Assembly (NCBI GenBank): GCA_022627515.1
Contig: JAKEGK010000285.1
Location: 1 to 40,484 of the forward strand
DNA length: 40,484 bases
Origin: Gammaproteobacteria bacterium
GTDB taxonomy: Bacteria > Pseudomonadota > Gammaproteobacteria > SZUA-152
Direction: 5' to 3'
How positions within the stretch are numbered: position 1 is the stretch's first letter; each line of letters starts with the position of its first letter. Position numbers and translations under genes: made by a program. This document shows positions 17,059 to 25,119 of the stretch, piece by piece. The notes under the pieces were generated by a model. That model saw only the letters and a list, made by a program, of their open reading frames with translations. It did no database searches and was not told the origin of the DNA.

Positions 17059-17763
17059 ATGGGACCCCATTACCTGGACCGATTGTTTGCGCCAAAGGCC
17101 ATCGCCGTGTTTGGCGCCAGCGCGCGCAAGAACGCGGTCGGCGCGCGCCTCTATCAAAATCTGCTCGATGCCGGATTTCCCGGTCCGGTCTACCCTGTCA
17201 ATCCCAAGTACCCGGAACTTCACGGCAAACCCTGCTACCCCGGCATTCGTTCCATCAGTGACAACATCGATCTGGCCGTCATCACCACGCCCGCCGCTAC
17301 TGTGCCTGAAATTATCCATGAGTGCGGCGAACATGGTGTGCGCGCGGCCATCGTGATTTCCGCCGGCTTTGGAGAAGGTAACGGCGAAGGTCAGCACTTG
17401 CAGGATCAGTTGTTGCGGGAAGCGTCCCGTTACCGGATGCGCATCATGGGGCCTAATTGCCTGGGATTGATTCGCCCGGAGAAACACCTCAATGCCACGT
17501 TCAGTAAAAACATGGCGCAACCCGGACCGCTGGCATTGGTATCGCAGTCCGGCGCCTTATGCACCGCGATACTCGATTGGGCGGCGCCGCGCAATATCGG
17601 ATTTTCCACGGTGGTTTCCCTCGGCAGCGCCAGCGACATTGATTTTGGCGATGTGCTGGATTATCTGGCGCTGGACCCGGCGACACAAAGCATCCTGTTA
17701 TATATAGAAGGCGTTGGCGACGCGCGCAGTTTCATGAGCGGCCCGCGCCGCCGCGCGGCTTAA
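17059..17763 (+). CDS. patZ: PatZ/Pka-like acetyltransferase, N-terminal fragment (frameshifted gene)
   Basis: The 234 residues match the N-terminal part of the NDP-forming acyl-CoA-synthetase-like protein acetyltransferases (PatZ/Pka/YfiQ). They comprise a CoA-binding Rossmann domain (about 8-130: AIAVFGASARKNAVGARLYQNL ... IDLAVITTPAATVP ... MGPNCLGL) and the start of the succinyl-CoA-ligase-like domain (LALVSQSGALCTAILDWA, VSLGSASDIDFGDVLDYL). The frame then ends prematurely after FMSGPRRRAA. The following bases read in the +1 frame as RAAARLKPVVVVKVGR, the expected continuation, so a net two-base loss (or one-base gain) at about 17742-17744 splits the gene. Fragments total 889 residues, the size of full-length PatZ. 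An AGGA lies eight bases before the ATG. Whether the shift is real or a sequencing error in a GC-rich run cannot be told here. Confidence 0.8.
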   Translation: MGPHYLDRLFAPKAIAVFGASARKNAVGARLYQNLLDAGFPGPVYPVNPKYPELHGKPCYPGIRSISDNIDLAVITTPAATVPEIIHECGEHGVRAAIVISAGFGEGNGEGQHLQDQLLREASRYRMRIMGPNCLGLIRPEKHLNATFSKNMAQPGPLALVSQSGALCTAILDWAAPRNIGFSTVVSLGSASDIDFGDVLDYLALDPATQSILLYIEGVGDARSFMSGPRRRAA

Positions 17764-17767
17764 ACCG

Positions 17768-19735
17768 GTGGTAGTGGTCAAGGTTGGCCGTCATGGTGAA
17801 GGTTCGCGCGCTGTAATATCCCATACCGGCGCATTGGTCGGCTCTGATGATGTGTTTGGCGCGGCGTTGCAGCGCGCGGGCGCCGTGCGCGCCATGACGA
17901 TCGAACAATTGTTTTCAGCGGCGCAGTTGCTGGCGACGCACAACCGCGTCAAGGGCAACCGGTTGGCCATCGTCACCAATGGCGGCGGTCCTGGCGTCAT
18001 AGCCACGGACCGCGCCATTGACCTGGGACTCACGCTCGCCCAGTTTGATGAAAGCACCGTGCAGGCGCTGAACAAACTGTTGCCTGAACACTGGTCGCAC
18101 GGCAATCCGGTCGATATTCTGGGTGACGCCACTGAACAACGCTATGAAGGCGCCGTCCAGGCCTGCCTGCAGGATAATAATGTTGACGGCGTCATCGTGA
18201 TGCTGACCCCTCAGGCCATGACGGAACCGACGTTGGCGGCCAGAGCGGTAATTGCAGCGGGCGAAAATCGGCACAAACCGTTACTCACCTGCTGGATGGG
18301 AGAATCACAAGTCAAAGAGGCCTGGAACCTGTTTGCCGAACACAAGATTCCCTCGTTTCCGACACCGGAAGCGTCCGTTGAGGCTTTTTCCTATCTTGCC
18401 AATTATCATCGTAACCAGTTATTGCTGCTGCAGGTTCCCGCGCCGCTTGCCAGACGCAGCGCGCCGGATGCCGAAGGAGCGCAACTGATTATTGATGGCG
18501 CGCTGGCGGAACACCGCACGATACTTAACAGCCTGGAATCAAAAGCCCTGTTAACCGCCTTCGGTATTCCTGTCACCACCGCCATTGAAGCGCATTCGGC
18601 GAACGAAGCCCTGGTCGCCGCGGAATCGCTGGGATTTCCGGTCGCCATGAAAATCAGCGCATCCAAAATCTCGCACAAATCCGATGTGGGCGGCGTGCGC
18701 CTGAATATTAACGACGCTCATACGGTGCGCAATACTTATAATGCAATGGTAAACACCTTACAAAAGCAACATTCAGACAGCCAAATCAGGGGCGTCACGG
18801 TGGAAAAAATGGTGAGCAGCCCCAATGGCCGCGAATTGATTATCGGCATAATTCGTGACCCTGTGTTCGGACCGGTTATCAGCTTCGGTTCCGGCGGCGC
18901 CGCGGTTGAAGTGCAACGGGACCGCGCGGTGGCGCTGCCGCCATTGAACACTTTTATCGCCAATAACCTGATCGACTATACCCGGGTAGCGAAACTGCTG
19001 GGCAATTTCCGCAATCTGCCCGCGATCAACATGCATGCGCTGATACAGGTGTTGTTGCGCGTGTCAGAAATTGCCTGTGAACTGCCGCGCATCCAGGAAC
19101 TGGATATTAATCCCGTTGTGGCGGATGACAAAGGCGTGATCGCGCTCGACGCGCGCATCGTGATTAATACACACATGACACAACTCAAACCTTATGATCA
19201 TATGGCGATACATCCGTATCCGGCGCATCTGCAAACCCGCTGGCAACTGGCCGATGGCACGGATATCAGCATCCGCCCCATCCGGCCGGAAGACGCGGAA
19301 ATTGAGCAGGCCTTTGTGCGCGACCTGTCACCCAAAGCGAAATATTTCCGCTTCATGCAGGCGCTGCGGGAATTGACGCCGGAAATGTTGATTCGCTTTA
19401 CCCAGATTGACTATGACCGGGAGATGGCTTTTATTGCGGTTCTGGAACAGGATGGCAAGGAGCTGGAAGTCGGCGTGGCGCGTTACGCCACCAATCCGGA
19501 CGGCGAAAGCTGCGAGTTCGCGCTGGTGGTGGATGATGAATGGCAGCATAAAGGCATCGGTTCGCGGTTAATGACAATATTGATGACAACCGCGAAAGCG
19601 CGGGGATTCAAAGCCATGGAAGGAGAAATCCTCGCCGATAATCGTCAAATGCTCAACCTGGTGGATCATCTGGGATTCAGCACTTCAGTCTCGGCGGAAG
19701 ACGCGCATATCGTCAACGCCGTCAAGCAACTTTAA
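17768..19735 (+). CDS. patZ: PatZ/Pka-like acetyltransferase, C-terminal fragment with ATP-grasp and GNAT domains
   Basis: This 655-residue segment continues the preceding fragment in the +1 frame. It holds the second CoA-ligase-like domain (NRLAIVTNGGGPGVIATDRA, with HGNPVDILGDA), an ATP-grasp domain (about 255-470: KALLTAFGIPVTT ... GFPVAMKISASKISHKSDVGGV ... QELDINPVV) and a C-terminal GNAT domain (about 495-655: ISIRPIRPEDAE ... EFALVVDDEWQHKGIGSRLM with the acetyl-CoA loop QHKGIG). In E. coli and Salmonella the GNAT domain acetylates lysines of acetyl-CoA synthetase and other metabolic enzymes, while the synthetase-like part senses acetyl-CoA. The isolated C-terminal half would keep the catalytic domain but lose the sensing half. 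Translation from GTG 17768 would need its own initiation; no strong Shine-Dalgarno is visible. Confidence 0.8.
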   Translation: MVVVKVGRHGEGSRAVISHTGALVGSDDVFGAALQRAGAVRAMTIEQLFSAAQLLATHNRVKGNRLAIVTNGGGPGVIATDRAIDLGLTLAQFDESTVQALNKLLPEHWSHGNPVDILGDATEQRYEGAVQACLQDNNVDGVIVMLTPQAMTEPTLAARAVIAAGENRHKPLLTCWMGESQVKEAWNLFAEHKIPSFPTPEASVEAFSYLANYHRNQLLLLQVPAPLARRSAPDAEGAQLIIDGALAEHRTILNSLESKALLTAFGIPVTTAIEAHSANEALVAAESLGFPVAMKISASKISHKSDVGGVRLNINDAHTVRNTYNAMVNTLQKQHSDSQIRGVTVEKMVSSPNGRELIIGIIRDPVFGPVISFGSGGAAVEVQRDRAVALPPLNTFIANNLIDYTRVAKLLGNFRNLPAINMHALIQVLLRVSEIACELPRIQELDINPVVADDKGVIALDARIVINTHMTQLKPYDHMAIHPYPAHLQTRWQLADGTDISIRPIRPEDAEIEQAFVRDLSPKAKYFRFMQALRELTPEMLIRFTQIDYDREMAFIAVLEQDGKELEVGVARYATNPDGESCEFALVVDDEWQHKGIGSRLMTILMTTAKARGFKAMEGEILADNRQMLNLVDHLGFSTSVSAEDAHIVNAVKQL

Positions 19736-19798
19736 ACAGGCTTCTGATACATTGCGCCTGGAAAAATCCATCTTACTCCTGATTGATTTAACCTTCGC

Positions 19799-19902
19799 GT
19801 TGCATAAAATTTCGCATTCAATTAAGCGTTAAACCAATATAATGCTAAATGCGCTTCTTTTTAAGGGAATTCATTAGATGTAAAATTTTATGCAACTGTA
19901 AG
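19799..19902. repeat. Inverted repeat pair GTTGCATAAAATTT / AAATTTTATGCAAC
   Basis: GTTGCATAAAATTT (19799-19812) and AAATTTTATGCAAC (19883-19896) are perfect 14-bp reverse complements 70 bp apart, in the convergent gap between the patZ-like gene and the leftward lipoprotein gene. The right arm, extended to 19902, is also the inverted partner of 16799-16820. The arms could help transcription stop or mark the ends of an inserted segment. Confidence 0.6.
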
Positions 19903-19931
19903 ATTAATACAATGGCTGCCGCCAGGGGCGT

Positions 19932-20480
19932 TTAAAGTCGCAGTTTTGACAATTCCAGCACTGCTTCTTCTATGCTTTGCTTCACGGAACCTTCATTGGC
20001 CCAGGTATACCGGTTGGCGCCGCCCAGTTCCTCGCGTGCTTTTACCGATACTTCATGAGCAGTGCGCTTCTGATAAACGGATTTCAGCGGCTGACGTTTC
20101 ATCAATATCCAGTTCATCGGCACGACAGTAGTAATGGTTGCCGTTGGCGTACCCAACACATTGGATTTGAACACCACCACTTCGAGCAGATAGTCAGCCT
20201 GCTCCATCGAAGCCAGGGATTTGAACAAGCCACTTTTTATGATGGAGGATTCGATTACCTGCAACAGTCTCCCGCGGTCAATATCATCCTTTTTGCCTTT
20301 GGATGAACTGAGGCTCAATTCGCCCTTCACCACTACGTTCACACTGTATGGATGCCTGTTGACAATCGTCAATTCAGCGGGCGTCATATTTTCCACTTTT
20401 ACGGTTCTGCTGCACGCGCTTAACAGTAACAGGGCAATACTCCATACAACGACCGGGTGGCTTCGAAACCGGCTATGCAT
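19932..20480 (-). CDS. Small lipoprotein, unknown function
   Basis: A 182-residue lipoprotein with lipobox LSAC (Cys23) and a mature mixed alpha/beta domain. Visible segments are LTIVNRHPYSVNVVVKGE, GRLLQVIESSIIKSGLFKS, ADYLLEVVVFKSN and PMNWILMK, with a helical C-terminus. The layout, with a residue class of the kind 'ALxxSxxxSGLF ... DYxLxVxV', is shared by several gammaproteobacterial DUF lipoproteins involved in envelope maintenance, but I cannot assign a named family. It starts only six bases after the rhlB stop codon, so it should be co-transcribed with, and perhaps translationally coupled to, rhlB; no separate ribosome-binding site is seen. That pairing with an RNA helicase is probably not functional. 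Confidence 0.75.
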   Translation of the reverse strand: MHSRFRSHPVVVWSIALLLLSACSRTVKVENMTPAELTIVNRHPYSVNVVVKGELSLSSSKGKKDDIDRGRLLQVIESSIIKSGLFKSLASMEQADYLLEVVVFKSNVLGTPTATITTVVPMNWILMKRQPLKSVYQKRTAHEVSVKAREELGGANRYTWANEGSVKQSIEEAVLELSKLRL

Positions 20481-20486
20481 GGCGAA

Positions 20487-21767
20487 TTAGCGGGCCGCGC
20501 GTTTTTTATGCGAATGTTTCTTTGATGAAGTTTTATTACCCGTTTTTTTACCGCTAAACCGTTTTCGGGGCGCGCGTTGCAACGGCGGTTTTGGTTCGAC
20601 CAGCAGTGCAGGATTGACGTTTTTTACGGGAATCTTATGGCCAATATATTCCTCGATATCCGACAGGGAAAAGGAATATTCCTCGCAGGCAAAGCTGATA
20701 GCGTCGCCGGTTGCACCAGCGCGCGCGGTGCGGCCAATCCGATGCACATAGTCTTCCGCATCCTGCGGCAAATCAAAATTAAACACATGACTGACTTCGG
20801 GAATATGCAATCCGCGGGCGGCAACATCCGTGGCAATCAATATCGGCAGCGTGCCTTCGGTAAACCGCTTGAGCAGGCTGCCGCGCTTCTTTTGTGGCAC
20901 GTCGCCCGACAGCACGCCGGCGTCGTATCCGTTCGCGCTGAGATAGCCATGCACATCCTCCGCGGCGCGCTTGGTGTTGACAAACACCATGGTGCGCGTC
21001 ACGTCATGCCCTTTCAGCAAACCGAGTAGTAACGGTATCTTTTCTTCCGTGGCGGGAAAATATATGGCTTCCTCGACTTTTTCCGCGGTGATCTGTTTGG
21101 ACTCAATCACTATCTGTTTCGGGTTATTCATATGCTCATAAGCAAGCTCTGAAACCCGGAAAGACAAGGTTGCGGAAAACAGCATGCCCAGGCGTTTCTC
21201 GGGTTTGGGCATGCGGCGCAACAGGAAGCGGATGTCGGCGAGAAAACCCAGATCAAACATGCGGTCGGCTTCATCCAGCACCATGACCTGAATCGCCTTG
21301 AGATTGAAAACATGTTGCTTGAAATAATCAATAATGCGGCCGGGGGTGCCGATCAGGATATCAACTCCCTCCTCCAGTTGTTTACGCTGTTGTTCATAAC
21401 CGGCGCCGCCAAAAACGACGCTGAGGCGCAACCCGGTATATTTTCCGAGCTTTTCCGCATCACTGTGAATCTGGATCGCCAGTTCCCGCGTTGGCGCGAT
21501 AATAATCGCCCGCGGTTGATTGGGTTGACGATCGGGCGCGGCCGGTTGACGCAATAACCGTGCGTATGTGGCTATCAGGAACGCGATCGTTTTTCCCGTC
21601 CCGGTCTGCGCCTGTCCTGCAACATCCTGGCCGGCCAGGGTTAACGGTAACGACTCTGCTTGTATTGGCGTGAAATGGGTAAAGCCGGCTTCCTGCATGC
21701 TTCTTAAAAGCGGTTCAGGAATATTCAGTGCGCCAATGTCGGTTAACTGCTTCTCTGTTGTATTCAA
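20487..21767 (-). CDS. rhlB: DEAD-box ATP-dependent RNA helicase, RhlB-like
   Basis: This 426-residue protein has the full DEAD-box motif set: Q motif GFTHFTPIQ, Walker [24 protein letters not shown] in [22 protein letters not shown], and [10 protein letters not shown]. The C-terminus ([19 protein letters not shown] followed by an Arg/Lys-rich tail with [11 protein letters not shown]) matches RhlB rather than the other E. coli helicases. RhlB unwinds structured RNA for the RNase E degradosome and binds it through this basic tail. The start at 21767 is TTG with only a weak purine-rich tract upstream; no ATG lies in frame before the conserved Q motif region. That would suit low or regulated initiation. 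A small lipoprotein gene follows after six bases. Confidence 0.9.
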   Translation of the reverse strand: MNTTEKQLTDIGALNIPEPLLRSMQEAGFTHFTPIQAESLPLTLAGQDVAGQAQTGTGKTIAFLIATYARLLRQPAAPDRQPNQPRAIIIAPTRELAIQIHSDAEKLGKYTGLRLSVVFGGAGYEQQRKQLEEGVDILIGTPGRIIDYFKQHVFNLKAIQVMVLDEADRMFDLGFLADIRFLLRRMPKPEKRLGMLFSATLSFRVSELAYEHMNNPKQIVIESKQITAEKVEEAIYFPATEEKIPLLLGLLKGHDVTRTMVFVNTKRAAEDVHGYLSANGYDAGVLSGDVPQKKRGSLLKRFTEGTLPILIATDVAARGLHIPEVSHVFNFDLPQDAEDYVHRIGRTARAGATGDAISFACEEYSFSLSDIEEYIGHKIPVKNVNPALLVEPKPPLQRAPRKRFSGKKTGNKTSSKKHSHKKRAAR

Positions 21768-22120
21768 TGTCGGTTCTTTTCTTTTTTCAGGTTATCGGAA
21801 TTTCACACCAGGTTGAAGCATGGCGCACTCCGCTGGCAATAATTTCACAAGCAAATCAGGAATAATCAGGAAGGATTGCTACCGCGGAATTAATCCAGAT
21901 CATTTGACCTGTCATATAATCAACTTGTCTGCACATATAATACCACATTATGAATTTACAAGGTGTCATACGGGTTGCGGATGCCGGATTTATAGGCATC
22001 ACTGCTTTTACCTGCCTGACCGGTTAGCTGTGTAACTGGTTATTAATTGACAAAAATCAACCATCTGTTTACCTCGCGTGATTTGCTTCCGCAACCTATG
22101 GCAGGCCAGCCGGTTCAATA
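21768..22120. other. Intergenic region upstream of rhlB and the quinone-reductase remnant
   Basis: 353 bp of AT-rich sequence without a supportable gene. It should contain the rhlB promoter and a rather long untranslated leader. No clear operator, hairpin or RNA gene was identified. Confidence 0.35.
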
Positions 22121-22410
22121 TTGAGTAAGCACATTGTCAATATCCAGGGCCATCCAGCCGTCACCCCGGCGCTTTGGCCATGCGCTCGCGGCCGCCTATG
22201 CACAGGGCGCACGCGAAGGCGGGCATGAAGTGCGGACCATTCAGATTGCCAGCCTGGAAATCCCGCTGCTGCGCTCAGGAGAAGATTTTAATACCAGTGA
22301 AGCGCCCGCCGGAATAAAACAATGCCAATCAGATATTCAATGGGCCGATCATATCGCGTTGTTTTACCCCCTGTGGCACGGCGCTATGCCCGCCCTGTTA
22401 AAAGGCAGGG
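22121..22410 (+). pseudogene. Remnant of NAD(P)H:quinone oxidoreductase-like flavodoxin-fold protein
   Basis: From a TTG at 22121 the sequence reads KHIVNIQGHP, the first strand of a flavodoxin-fold quinone reductase. A two-base loss at about 22157 changes the frame, after which PSPRRFGHALAAAYAQGA, GHEVRTIQIASLEIPLLRS, EDFNTSEAP and WADHIALFYPLWHGAMPALLKG continue the same family match. The match then stops abruptly at about 22405, where family members continue with the FMN-binding loop and C-terminal half. Only about 95 of about 190 residues are left, so the gene is broken twice (frameshift and 3' loss). Its end overlaps the 3' end of the leftward flavoprotein gene, suggesting a deletion joined the two. 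Confidence 0.8.
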
Positions 22411-23509
22411 GAGGTTCTTTGCTATGTAAAAAGAACCGGTCCAGCAAAATACGGCGGCTGAGAAAACGGCTGGTCAGCACCTGCTTCGCGAGCGCGCGTT
22501 TGATTTGTGCTGGAAACCATCCGTCTTGCGTCTGTTTTACACCAAACCGAGTTGCAATATTATCAAGGTAGGATTGCAGATTACGTTCACAATAGTCGCC
22601 ATCGGCATCCAGAATCACTTCTGCTGCCATCAGGCCGGATTCCACTGCGGGACGAATGCCTTCCCCGCTTTCGGTATACGCCAGACCGGCTGCATCCCCG
22701 ATCAGCATGACACCGTCATCAACCAGTTTGCGGAATGCATGGCCATACAAAAGATAAGCGTGTCCCTTGAGTTTTTCCGGCGCGTCCCCGGGAATTTTGC
22801 TTTGCTGTTTGAATAACGCAACAAAGTCCAGGGCAGATTGGGAAATTTTCCCGGTATCTTCACGGCCAACTCCGATATTCAGGAAATTCCCCTTGCGGAA
22901 TAACCAACCGTAACCGGACAAATCCGGGTAAAAAAATAATTCAGGGGTATCCGCCTTGACCGGACAGTTTGCGGCTTGTTGCGGCGTCATTTCAAACTCA
23001 ATTTCCTGCGCCGCCACCGAACGTTCTGATCTGCCGACGTTTGCGCCGAGAAAACGCGCCACGGGACAGAAATGGCCGCCCGCGCCAACCAGCATGGACG
23101 CCCGTATGCTGTTATTGATGATCCAAACGTCATCAGTGTGTTGCAGGTGCTTCAGCGGTTCGTTGAGTTTCAGGCGGGCGCCCGATCGCAGCAGCAGGTA
23201 ATGATCGAACTCACAACGGCGAATACCATAACTGACGGTATGGTCATATTGATGGTGAAGATAAGGTCCTTGCATGACGCCGGTATAAAAGGCCCGGATA
23301 TCCTGGCATACCCGGCCTTTGCGGTAATCATCAAGATCAATCGCGAGCGCTTCGGCGACCGCCGGTGTGATCCAGCCGGCGCAAACTTTGTCGCGCGGGA
23401 ACTGGCTTTTATCCAGAACAATGACATCCTTACCGGCAGCTGTCAGGCGCTTTGCACAGGATGAACCGGCCGGTCCGCCACCCACGATCAGGACGTCGCA
23501 TGTTTCCAT
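22364..23509 (-). CDS. FAD-dependent oxidoreductase, geranylgeranyl-reductase family
   Basis: A 381-residue flavoprotein with an N-terminal dinucleotide-binding motif (CDVLIVGGGPAGSSCAKRL), a family-typical FPRDKVCAGWITP segment, the ATG-like GAGG region (LVGAGGHFCPVARFLG), and the second FAD motif GVMLIGDAAGLAYTESGEGI. These define the geranylgeranyl-reductase-like branch of the PHBH fold, whose members reduce isoprenoid double bonds or oxidise lipids. The gene overlaps the upstream methyltransferase by 22 bp with its own AGGA nine bases before ATG, so the two act together with high likelihood. The last 15 or so residues (KEPPLPFNRAGIAPCHRG) are encoded by DNA that reads, on the other strand, as the end of the quinone-reductase remnant. 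The native C-terminus therefore appears replaced. Confidence 0.82.
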   Translation of the reverse strand: METCDVLIVGGGPAGSSCAKRLTAAGKDVIVLDKSQFPRDKVCAGWITPAVAEALAIDLDDYRKGRVCQDIRAFYTGVMQGPYLHHQYDHTVSYGIRRCEFDHYLLLRSGARLKLNEPLKHLQHTDDVWIINNSIRASMLVGAGGHFCPVARFLGANVGRSERSVAAQEIEFEMTPQQAANCPVKADTPELFFYPDLSGYGWLFRKGNFLNIGVGREDTGKISQSALDFVALFKQQSKIPGDAPEKLKGHAYLLYGHAFRKLVDDGVMLIGDAAGLAYTESGEGIRPAVESGLMAAEVILDADGDYCERNLQSYLDNIATRFGVKQTQDGWFPAQIKRALAKQVLTSRFLSRRILLDRFFLHSKEPPLPFNRAGIAPCHRG

Positions 23510-24828
23510 GCTTTCGTGTCCTGCTTGACGTTGGCGTTGTCAGAATACAAATGAGCGCGCGTGAGCGGCAGGTTATTATTACCCGGCCGCGCGAAAAGCA
23601 CTTGAAACAGGTTAATATCGCCGTTTAGAAAATTGGCCCTGGAGCCCGCGAGGTAGAGCTGCCAGGTGCGATAGAAATTTTCATCATACATCCGGCAGAT
23701 TATGTCTTTCTGGCTTTCATAACGTTGCAGCCAGTGCAAAAGAGTTTGTGCATAATGCAGGCGCAGGTTTTCCACATCAAGGATGTCAAAACCGCGCGGT
23801 TCGAACACCTCCATCATTTGCCGCAAGGTAGGCGTATAACCGCCGGGAAAAATACGCTTCACCAGCCAGGGATTCATGGGTTCGGGTTCCACCTGGCCAA
23901 TGCTGTGCAGTAAACCCCGGCCATGCTCACGCAGGCTGCGGTCAATGACTTCTCCCAATTGCCGGTAACAGGCAGTGCCCACATGCTCCAGCATGCCCAC
24001 CGAAACAAACACATCACGGGTTCCGGTAATGTTACGGTAATCGTCTTCGACAAATTGAACCTGGTCCTGCAAACCCAATTGCTTCAGGCGCGTGTTGGCT
24101 TCCACGATCTGTTGATGGGAGACATTATAAGCCTTTACCTTTACGCCGAAATGTTTTGCCATGTGCAACGCCAGCGCTCCCCAGCCGCAACCCGCTTCCA
24201 CGACGGTTTCGCCGGGCTGTAACCTCAACTTGCGGCACACATAATCCAGCTTGGCAAATTGCGCCTGCTCCAGCGTAGCAGAGGGATCGGGATAATACGC
24301 GCAGGTATATACCAGCTCCTTGTCGAGCCATAGTTTATAAAAGTCATTACCCACATCGTAATGGTGATAAATATTGGTCCGCGCGCGGGCCAGTGAATTA
24401 TTGCGCTGCTGACCCAGCACTCTAGTCAACGTTCTGCCCAGCCAGTTCTTCTCATGCATTTTGGGCCGGTAGTGATAGGCGGTCATGATGAACTCGACAA
24501 GATCACCTTCGATCTGCAGATTACCGGCGCCGAATTCTTCGCCGAAACTGAGTTTGGGATTTGCGATAAACCGCCATATCGCACCGCGGTTGCGGAATAC
24601 CATGCCCAGCCTGGGCTTCCTGGCGGTAGAGTAGGTTGTCGTTCCATCGGGATAAGTGATGAAGATGGGTGGGTCACCCAGCATGTTCAGCGCTTTGCGC
24701 ATCAGCTTTTTTTCCAGAACCAATGCGGATGAAGGTTTTAATGCAGGCGGTTTATCAACCCGGGGCGCAGCACCACCTTTATTGGTTGAATAAGGTTGCG
24801 TAACGAAGTTGGTATCGTCGGGTTTCAT
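23488..24828 (-). CDS. cfa: Cyclopropane-fatty-acyl-phospholipid synthase-like methyltransferase
   Basis: 446 residues. An N-terminal lipid-binding domain (about 40-140) precedes a class I SAM methyltransferase domain with motif I VVEAGCGWGALALHMA. Further Cfa-family hallmarks are NIYHHYDVGNDFYKLWLD, YTCAYYPDPSATLEQAQ, VSVGMLEHVG, FPGGYTPTL and the C-terminal YDENFYRTWQLYLAGSRANF. Cfa enzymes transfer a methylene/methyl group from SAM to unsaturated acyl chains of membrane phospholipids, often in stationary phase or stress. Here the gene overlaps a geranylgeranyl-reductase-type flavoprotein, so the product may be further reduced or oxidised rather than a plain cyclopropane. GAGGTG seven bases upstream supports the ATG at 24828. 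Confidence 0.9.
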   Translation of the reverse strand: MKPDDTNFVTQPYSTNKGGAAPRVDKPPALKPSSALVLEKKLMRKALNMLGDPPIFITYPDGTTTYSTARKPRLGMVFRNRGAIWRFIANPKLSFGEEFGAGNLQIEGDLVEFIMTAYHYRPKMHEKNWLGRTLTRVLGQQRNNSLARARTNIYHHYDVGNDFYKLWLDKELVYTCAYYPDPSATLEQAQFAKLDYVCRKLRLQPGETVVEAGCGWGALALHMAKHFGVKVKAYNVSHQQIVEANTRLKQLGLQDQVQFVEDDYRNITGTRDVFVSVGMLEHVGTACYRQLGEVIDRSLREHGRGLLHSIGQVEPEPMNPWLVKRIFPGGYTPTLRQMMEVFEPRGFDILDVENLRLHYAQTLLHWLQRYESQKDIICRMYDENFYRTWQLYLAGSRANFLNGDINLFQVLFARPGNNNLPLTRAHLYSDNANVKQDTKAWKHATS

Positions 24829-25119
24829 GCTTGCACCTCGTCCCTCTTTTGTTCTGAGTTGTTCTGAATTTATGCAGAGCCTAAACCAGGATATCTACTG
24901 CAACTACTGCTTTGGCACTTATTAATTAATAAGTTTCATAACATTTTAACGCGCCAAAAACCGGTGCTGTCAATAAGGCGTAACCTGCCTTTTATGAAAA
25001 ACAGGTAAAAGCAACACGTTGATTATGTATTTATATTAATCAACCCATTTCGCATTTCATTGCGCTATCTCAAGGAGTCAACTTATAAATACTGCAAATT
25101 CAGAAACTGCCGGTTTATG

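Noticed and set aside
22134-22571. 145-codon plus-strand gene for a quinone reductase
   Set aside because: Only the first 85 or so codons match the family; the rest reads antisense through the flavoprotein gene, so it is called a pseudogene ending near 22410.
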